From positions 1-6,157 of the forward strand of contig JAGNMT010000233.1 of assembly GCA_017991025.1 (NCBI GenBank): DNA of 6,157 bases, in the 5' to 3' direction. The position numbers and the translations under genes were made by a program. The notes under the pieces are model-generated. The model saw only the letters and a program-made list of their open reading frames with translations. It was not told where the DNA came from and searched no databases. This DNA is from Verrucomicrobiales bacterium (GTDB lineage Bacteria; Verrucomicrobiota; Verrucomicrobiia; Verrucomicrobiales; DEV007). This document shows positions 1 to 4,695 of the stretch, piece by piece; the stretch's first letter is position 1, and every line of letters starts with the position of its first letter.

Positions 1-314
1 TTGAAGACTTGATCGTATGGCAAAAGGCACATCAGCTGGCTCTTTCTGTTTATACTATGAGGAAGGGATTTCCCCGAGAGGAGGTCTATGGGCTTTCTGC
101 GCAGATGCGGCGCGCCGCTGTCTCGAATCCATCGAACATCGCGGAGGGGTTCCATCGAAAAGGGGTTCGGGACAAACTCAAATTTTACAATATCTCTCAG
201 GGATCTCTCGAGGAACTCCGCTACCAACTGATTCTGTCTCGCGATCTGAATTACGCAGACACGGCAACATCAATGCCCCTGGCCACGGAAGTGGCAAAGT
301 TACTAAACGCCTAA
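1..314 (+). CDS. four-helix-bundle protein, 23S rRNA intervening-sequence (IVP/S23) family, 5' partial
   Basis: The visible protein reads EDLIVWQKAHQLALSVY at its start, then FPREEVYGL, QMRRAAVS, PSNIAEG and GSLEELRYQL. These are the family hallmarks in order: helix 1 with VW.KAHQL, the FP..E.YGL turn, helix 2 with Q.RRAAVS.PSNIAEG, helix 3 with GSL.EL, and helix 4. The reading frame is open to base 1 (codons GAA and GAC precede the TTG at 9, and xTT fits the usual Phe), so the true start lies left of the window. Family members are usually about 115-125 residues. The function of free-standing members is not established. The family is named for ORFs inserted in 23S rRNA genes and is related to Avd of diversity-generating retroelements; neither rRNA nor a reverse transcriptase is seen here. 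A TAA at 312-314 seems to cut the usual helix-4 end, and Asn replaces the usual Ile in the VSIPSN motif at codon 126-128. GC is near 51%, below the neighbouring nuo genes. Confidence 0.85.
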   Translation, partial: EDLIVWQKAHQLALSVYTMRKGFPREEVYGLSAQMRRAAVSNPSNIAEGFHRKGVRDKLKFYNISQGSLEELRYQLILSRDLNYADTATSMPLATEVAKLLNA

Positions 315-341
315 ATCCGGAGCATCCAGTCCGACTCCTAG
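315..341 (+). other. in-frame remnant of the IVP-like C-terminus after a probable nonsense codon
   Basis: Reading on past the TAA at 312-314 in the same frame gives IRSIQSDS and then TAG at 339-341. Joined to the preceding LLNA with one residue in place of the stop, this gives LLNAxIRSIQSDS. That matches the usual end of the family, which is approximately MLNGLIRSLR plus a short tail. The simplest reading is a single-base change of a Leu codon (TTA) to TAA. The final TCC GAC TCC TAG already lies within the first copy of the 14-base repeat. This is inference from remembered family patterns. Confidence 0.55.
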
Positions 342-372
342 TTTCCAACTCCTAGCCTCCAACTTCCAGTTC
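331..372 (+). repeat. three tandem copies of a 14-base pyrimidine-rich repeat
   Basis: The units are CCGACTCCTAGTTT (331-344), CCAACTCCTAGCCT (345-358) and CCAACTTCCAGTTC (359-372), with rough consensus CCRACTYCYAGYYY. The array overlaps the last codons of the IVP-like tail, whose TAG stop lies within unit 1, and ends 12 bases before the nuoJ ATG. The remaining 12 bases before nuoJ are nearly all C and T. The array fills the spacer between the IVP-like gene and nuoJ. Its role is unknown: it could be a replication-slippage product, a dispersed intergenic repeat or a relic of the event that brought in the IVP-like gene. Confidence 0.75.
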
Positions 373-384
373 CGCCCCCTCCCC

Positions 385-894
385 ATGTCCTTCCTCTTCT
401 ACATTTTCTCAGCACTGGCCCTTGTGGGCGGGATCGGGGTTGTGGTCAATCGCAACCCGGTCTCGGCGGCGTTCTCGATGGTGATTTCGTTCCTCGGGCT
501 GGCGGCACTTTTTATCCAGTTGGATGCCTACCTCGTCGGCACCCTGCAGATCCTTGTTTATGCGGGGGCCATCATGGTTCTTTTTCTTTTTATCATCATG
601 CTCCTCGACGTGCGTGAAGAGGAAAAACGTCGCTTTCCCGTGATTAACATTTTGGGTGCCGGCGGTGTCGTGGTCGCTTTTATCGGACTGCTCATTGTCG
701 TCTTAACTCGAGGCGGTCTCGGAAAAGTGACTCTCCCGGCGCTCACCACGGTGGAAGGCCCGGGCACCTCTGACGTGCATCGCATCGGGGAGCTTCTTTT
801 CAGTCACTACTGGTTTCCCGTCCAAGTGGTCGGTGTTCTTCTCCTTGTTGCCACTGTCGGCGTCGTCGTCCTGAGTAAAAAGGAATTGAAGTAG
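385..894 (+). CDS. nuoJ: NADH-quinone oxidoreductase subunit J
   Basis: This is a membrane subunit of complex I that lies between the quinone-binding region and the antiporter-like subunits and forms part of the charged axis (family knowledge). The product has 169 residues with five predicted membrane helices, at roughly 3-21, 27-46, 52-74, 88-108 and 145-165. Diagnostic motifs are NPVSAAF (24-30) and the third helix LGTLQILVYAGAIMVLFLFIIMLLD-like stretch at 51-75, with Tyr59 and Gly61 at the pi-bulge region known from other complexes I. The loop after helix 4 (about 109-140) is soluble. Near the last helix, Gln147 stands where most homologues have Glu. The ATG at 385 is the natural start: the protein begins at the first helix. 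No Shine-Dalgarno-like sequence precedes it, only a C/T tract. Stop is TAG at 892-894, followed by a 33-base spacer to nuoK. Confidence 0.95.
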   Translation: MSFLFYIFSALALVGGIGVVVNRNPVSAAFSMVISFLGLAALFIQLDAYLVGTLQILVYAGAIMVLFLFIIMLLDVREEEKRRFPVINILGAGGVVVAFIGLLIVVLTRGGLGKVTLPALTTVEGPGTSDVHRIGELLFSHYWFPVQVVGVLLLVATVGVVVLSKKELK

Positions 895-927
895 TGTTTT
901 TTTGACCGCCAAAGTTACCGCAAATTT

Positions 928-1254
928 ATGGAATCCGCTTTAACCCTCAATCACTTCCTCTTTGTGAGTGGAGTCCTCTTCGCGATCGGACTTGCAGGCG
1001 TGCTCGTGCGGCGTAACCTCATCATCATCTTCATGTGCCTCGAACTCATGCTCGCGGCAGCGAACCTCACTCTCGTGGCCTTTTCGCGCTTTAATGTGCA
1101 TGAAGGGCAACCCAACTACGATGGTCAGGTGCTCCTCTTTTTTATCATCACCGTCGCGGCTGCGGAAGTCGCTGTCGGCCTGGCCATTATTGTCGCCCTC
1201 TTCCGGACGAAGGAGACGACAGACGTGACAAGGGTCAATACGATGAAATACTGA
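928..1254 (+). CDS. nuoK: NADH-quinone oxidoreductase subunit K
   Basis: This small complex I membrane subunit is homologous to MrpC and mitochondrial ND4L. It supplies two membrane glutamates to the proton-translocation axis. The product has 108 residues with three helices, at roughly 9-27, 30-52 and 67-91. The family signatures are present: GLAGVLVRRNLI (21-32), CLELML with Glu39 (equivalent to E. coli Glu36), and AAAEVAVGLA with Glu80 (equivalent to E. coli Glu72). The DGQ motif before helix 3 (65-67) is also kept. The C-terminal tail FRTKETTDVTRVNTMKY resembles the usual polar tail and makes the protein slightly longer than the common ~100 residues. It lies 33 bases after nuoJ and 24 bases before nuoL, so it is almost certainly co-transcribed. 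No Shine-Dalgarno-like sequence precedes the ATG. Confidence 0.96.
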   Translation: MESALTLNHFLFVSGVLFAIGLAGVLVRRNLIIIFMCLELMLAAANLTLVAFSRFNVHEGQPNYDGQVLLFFIITVAAAEVAVGLAIIVALFRTKETTDVTRVNTMKY

Positions 1255-1278
1255 TTTTTACGGCGACCGATTTTATCC

Positions 1279-3117
1279 ATGGATGTCAACACTCTAGCCT
1301 GGTCCGTTCTCCTGCTGCCGCTCATCGTGGCCGCCACCATTCTCCTCGGCCTCAAACGCTGGTCGGGTCTGAGTTCACTGGTCTCAACCGGTTCCGCACT
1401 TATTACGCTAATCTTTTGCATCATCCTCGCAGGCGATGGTGACAAGGCCGTGGAAACTGCCTCCTACCCTTGGATCAATCTCGGCGATGGTGCCCCCGGG
1501 GAAACGTTTCGCATCGACATCGGGTTTCAGCTCGACGGCTTGAGTCGCGGCATGATGCTCATCGTCACTTCGATCGGCTTTCTGGTGCACCTCTTCTCAC
1601 TCGGCTACATGAAAGACGATGCAGGTAAGTCGCGCTACTTTGCAGGGCTCTCAATCTTCATGTTCTCGATGACCGGTATCGTCCTCGCCAACAACTTCGT
1701 GATGATGTTCATCTTCTGGGAACTCGTCGGTGTGAGTTCCTACATTCTCATCGGACACTGGTACGACAAAGCCTCTGCCGCAGATGCCGCCAAGAAAGCG
1801 TTCCTCACCAATCGCATCGGGGACTTCGGGTTCATGATCGGAATTCTCCTCGTCTGGGTGCTCACCGGTTCGATCTTTTTCGACAAGATTGAAGCTGCCC
1901 TCGGCGGTCTTAAAAATGTTGCGCTGCTCAACGCCGCCGTGCTGTGCATTTTCTGCGGAGCGATCGGCAAGTCCGCGCAAGTCCCGCTTCACATCTGGCT
2001 ACCCGACGCGATGGAGGGCCCCACTCCTGTCTCCGCACTGATCCACGCCGCAACCATGGTGGCAGCCGGTGTCTTTATGCTTGCCCGGGTCGTCTTCCTC
2101 ATCGAAGCCGCCGACCTGGCCGCCACAGTTATCACCTGGGTCGGCGCGATCACCGCCCTCCTCGCCGCACTCATGGCGCTGCAGCAGAATGACATCAAAC
2201 GCATCCTCGCCTACTCAACCCTCTCCCAGCTCGGTTACATGATCATGGCCCAGGGACTCGGGCACGGAGGAAGTGATGCCGGCATGTTTCACCTCTACAC
2301 TCACGCTTTTTTCAAGGCCCTCCTCTTCCTCGGATCCGGAGCCATCATCTATGCCTGCCACCACGAGCAGAACATCTGGAAAATGGGAGGCCTCCGTAAA
2401 AAGCTTCCTATCACCTTCATCACTTTCGCTCTCGGCACCGCTGCCCTTATCGCGGTGCCTTTCACGAGTGGATTCTGGAGCAAGGAAGCCATTCTTGAAA
2501 CGGCGCTTCACGAGAAGATGACCGGCCCATACATTCTGGCAATCATCGTCGCCTTCCTCACGCCGTTCTATATGACCCGTCTTGTCATTGTCGCGTTCTT
2601 TGGCAAACACCGCACTAGAGACGCCGATCATGCCCGTGAGGTCGGCCCCATCATGTGGGTGCCGCTGGCAATCCTCTCGGTCATGGCGGTGCTGTCAGCC
2701 TACGGTATTTTCTCTTCGCCTCTCCTCGCCCGCGGCCATGCCGACATTGCTCACTTTTTCGGCCACTTCGGCCTCACCGCGATCCTTTCCCTGGTCGGTC
2801 TCGTCGTTGGGGTTGGTGCCGCAGTCATGCTCTATAAAGGACAAGACCAGGATCCTATCAGTATTCCGCTTTTCCGCGACAAGTTCTACATCGACGAAAT
2901 CTACCTCGGGATCGTGCGTCTCTTTCAAGACTCCGTCGCCGCCTTCCTCGACTTCGTGGATCGTTATTTGATTGATCCGCTCGTTGCCCGATTCCCCGCC
3001 ATGACCGCCCTCGCTGCGGGGTCCCTCCTGCGGGTCTTCCAGGTTGGCAATGTTCAGACCTACGCTTTCTTTTTCGGAGTCGCGGTAGTCGCTCTGATTT
3101 TCTTTCTCATCCTCTGA
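1279..3117 (+). CDS. nuoL: NADH-quinone oxidoreductase subunit L
   Basis: This is the distal antiporter-like proton-pumping subunit of complex I. Its 612 residues nearly equal the 613 of E. coli NuoL. Visible signatures: FQLDGLSRGM (83-92), WELVGVSSYILIGHW with Glu148 in helix 5 (147-161), AKKAFLTNRIGD (171-182), GKSAQVPLHIWLPDAMEGPTPVSALIHAATM (230-260) with Lys231 in helix 7 and His238/His256, NDIKRILAYSTLSQLGYM (304-321), HAFFKALLFL with Lys346 (342-351) and FWSKEAI with Lys402 (399-405). The region from about 535 to 575 has the FYIDEIY and VDRYLIDPLV pattern of the long lateral helix. It is followed by a final helix at 592-612, which marks it as NuoL rather than NuoM or NuoN. All expected charged channel residues appear intact. 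The ATG at 1279 gives a normal N-terminus. No Shine-Dalgarno-like sequence is seen. Confidence 0.97.
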   Translation: MDVNTLAWSVLLLPLIVAATILLGLKRWSGLSSLVSTGSALITLIFCIILAGDGDKAVETASYPWINLGDGAPGETFRIDIGFQLDGLSRGMMLIVTSIGFLVHLFSLGYMKDDAGKSRYFAGLSIFMFSMTGIVLANNFVMMFIFWELVGVSSYILIGHWYDKASAADAAKKAFLTNRIGDFGFMIGILLVWVLTGSIFFDKIEAALGGLKNVALLNAAVLCIFCGAIGKSAQVPLHIWLPDAMEGPTPVSALIHAATMVAAGVFMLARVVFLIEAADLAATVITWVGAITALLAALMALQQNDIKRILAYSTLSQLGYMIMAQGLGHGGSDAGMFHLYTHAFFKALLFLGSGAIIYACHHEQNIWKMGGLRKKLPITFITFALGTAALIAVPFTSGFWSKEAILETALHEKMTGPYILAIIVAFLTPFYMTRLVIVAFFGKHRTRDADHAREVGPIMWVPLAILSVMAVLSAYGIFSSPLLARGHADIAHFFGHFGLTAILSLVGLVVGVGAAVMLYKGQDQDPISIPLFRDKFYIDEIYLGIVRLFQDSVAAFLDFVDRYLIDPLVARFPAMTALAAGSLLRVFQVGNVQTYAFFFGVAVVALIFFLIL

Positions 3118-3141
3118 TCGAATCCTTTCCCTGTTAAAGCC

Positions 3142-4647
3142 GTGAGCCTCATCGAAATCATCGTCTTTCTACCGCTCCTCGCCGCCCTCGCAGTCGGTCT
3201 GGGTTCACCCGCCCGTGTCACGGCCCTGGGAACCTCGGTGGTGGTTCTCCTGCTTACGCTGTTCACAGCCTTCCGGTTTCAGACGGATGTGGAGGGAGCC
3301 TTCCAGTTCGAGAGCTCACGGACGCTCCTCGAAACCAGCGGCTTCCCAAAACTGAGCCTCGCCTTCGGTCTCGACGGCATGAGCCTTGTCCTTCTGCTCC
3401 TCTCCGCCATTGTCATGGTCGCAGCGATGATGATTTCCCCGAAGGAAAGCGAAATCAAAGGAAGCGCGCGTCTTTACTTCGTCTCTCTCCTTCTTATCGC
3501 GGGCGGTGCCATCGGAGCCTTTTGCTCGACGGACCTGTTCTTCCTCTATGCCTTCCACGAACTGGCGCTCATCCCGACCTTCCTCATGATCGGAATCTTC
3601 GGGCACGGTGAGAACCGCGTCCGCACCGCCTGGACCATCACCATTTTCCTCGGCGTCGGCAGTCTTATTCTTCTCGTCGGTCTGATCATCGGTATTAGTG
3701 CTCTTGGAGGCACCACTTTCGATATCGCCTCACTCATCACCGCCGCAAAGACTCCGGGAACCGCGATCGCCGCCGACACCCAGAGCTGGGTCTTTCTGCT
3801 GCTCTTTATTGGCTTCGGAATCCTTGTCTCGTTGTTCCCTTTCCACAGTTGGGCGGCACCGGCCTATGCTGAGGCACCGACTCCCGTCGCGATGCTGCAC
3901 GCCGGAGTCCTCAAGAAATTCGGTCTCTACGGCCTCATCCGCATTGCGCTTCCTTTCGCGCCAGCCGGTGCAGAGAAATGGCTCAATCTCATGTTGATCC
4001 TACTCCTCGGAAACATCCTCTATATCGGGTTCGTTACCATCGCACAGAAGAAGCTCGACAAGATGCTGGGCTACTCCAGCGTGATGCACATGGGCTACGC
4101 CTTTCTCGGGATCGCCGCCGGCAACCAGCTCGGCCTCTCCGGCGCGGTCCTCCTCATGTTTGCCCACGGCATTTCCATTGCCCTGCTCTTCGCCCTCTCC
4201 GGCTGGATGAGGGACCAATTCGGCACCCTCGATTTCGGAAAGCTCGGAGGTATTGCAAAGTCGCTGCCGAAGCTGGGCCTCATCTTCGGGTTCGGCGTTT
4301 TTGCCTCTATCGGTCTCCCCGGTTTCGCGAACTTCGCCGCCGAGGTGGAGATCTTTTTCGGAGCTTTCACGGGAGCCGAGCAGGCCATGACTTGGATCCG
4401 CTGGGCGACGATAGGCGGCCTCTGGGGTGTCGTCATTTCCGCAGTCTACATGCTTCGTGCCTATCGGCATATTTTTCTCGGACCCAAGCCTGAAAAGCTG
4501 GCGACCCCGGCCGATCTCGACTGGTCCGTCCGCCTTCCGCTCCTGATCCTGCTTGTCACCCTTCTCGCCGTCGGATTCGTTCCCGAACTTCTCAACCAGT
4601 ACATCCGCCCCGCCATTAACGGCATCTTTCTCATCAAGGCCGGCTGA
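3142..4647 (+). CDS. nuoM: NADH-quinone oxidoreductase subunit M, divergent in helices 6-7
   Basis: This is the middle antiporter-like proton-pumping subunit. It has 501 residues, close to the usual length of about 500, with some 14 predicted helices. Signatures: LAFGLDGMSL (73-82), FHELALIPTFLMIGIFG with Glu140 in helix 5 (138-154), FPFHSW (232-237), EAPTPVAMLHAGVLKKFGLYGLIR (244-267) with Lys258/Lys259 in helix 8, LGYSSVMHMGY (309-319) and GLPGFANFAAEVEIFFG (391-407), where Glu401 aligns with E. coli Glu407. Two usual lysines are absent. The helix-7 Lys (E. coli Lys234, in GFxIK.P) is Leu228, and the Lys of the KFFLYT-like motif after helix 5 appears as Thr165. WLPDAH is replaced by WAAPAY. 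The start is GTG at 3142, giving SLIEIIVFLPLLAAL, a normal first helix. It is 24 bases after nuoL and has no clear Shine-Dalgarno. Confidence 0.95.
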   Translation: MSLIEIIVFLPLLAALAVGLGSPARVTALGTSVVVLLLTLFTAFRFQTDVEGAFQFESSRTLLETSGFPKLSLAFGLDGMSLVLLLLSAIVMVAAMMISPKESEIKGSARLYFVSLLLIAGGAIGAFCSTDLFFLYAFHELALIPTFLMIGIFGHGENRVRTAWTITIFLGVGSLILLVGLIIGISALGGTTFDIASLITAAKTPGTAIAADTQSWVFLLLFIGFGILVSLFPFHSWAAPAYAEAPTPVAMLHAGVLKKFGLYGLIRIALPFAPAGAEKWLNLMLILLLGNILYIGFVTIAQKKLDKMLGYSSVMHMGYAFLGIAAGNQLGLSGAVLLMFAHGISIALLFALSGWMRDQFGTLDFGKLGGIAKSLPKLGLIFGFGVFASIGLPGFANFAAEVEIFFGAFTGAEQAMTWIRWATIGGLWGVVISAVYMLRAYRHIFLGPKPEKLATPADLDWSVRLPLLILLVTLLAVGFVPELLNQYIRPAINGIFLIKAG

Positions 4648-4652
4648 TCACC

Positions 4653-4694
4653 TCACTTTCCAGTTCCTCAATTCCAGCTACTGACTCCCTTTCC
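4653..4694 (+). repeat. decayed array of the 14-base repeat in the nuoM-nuoN spacer
   Basis: The spacer can be read as TCACTTTCCAGTTC (4653-4666), CTCAATTCCAGCTA (4667-4680) and CTGACTCCCTTTCC (4681-4694), again with period 14. Hand comparison with the units before nuoJ gives 11/14 and 9/14 matches to CCAACTTCCAGTTC for the first two, and 8/14 to CCGACTCCTAGTTT for the third. The array ends directly at the nuoN ATG and makes this spacer the longest between two nuo genes here. A shared base composition (C/T-rich) could account for part of the similarity. Confidence 0.5.
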
Positions 4695-4695
4695 C

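Noticed and set aside
9..314. TTG at 9 as the start of the IVP-like gene
   Set aside because: The frame is open to the window edge, and the codons before it (GAA, GAC) fit the family N-terminus, so the start is outside the window.
1..314. 23S rRNA gene fragment around the IVP-like ORF, or a diversity-generating retroelement with an Avd-like protein
   Set aside because: No rRNA-like sequence flanks it, and no reverse transcriptase or template/variable repeat is present in the window.
17..355. 112-codon ORF on the + strand overlapping the IVP-like gene
   Set aside because: It is a shifted frame of a clearly recognisable gene and its product has no recognisable family features.
895..903. Run of seven T after nuoJ as a possible intrinsic terminator
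   Set aside because: No GC-rich hairpin precedes it, and nuoK follows 33 bases after the nuoJ stop in a conserved operon.
3978..4493. 171-codon ORF on the + strand and a 156-codon ORF on the - strand inside nuoM
   Set aside because: They are shadow frames produced by the strong CTC/ATC/GTC codon bias of a membrane protein gene; the products are Arg- or Glu-rich and of low complexity with no recognisable domains.
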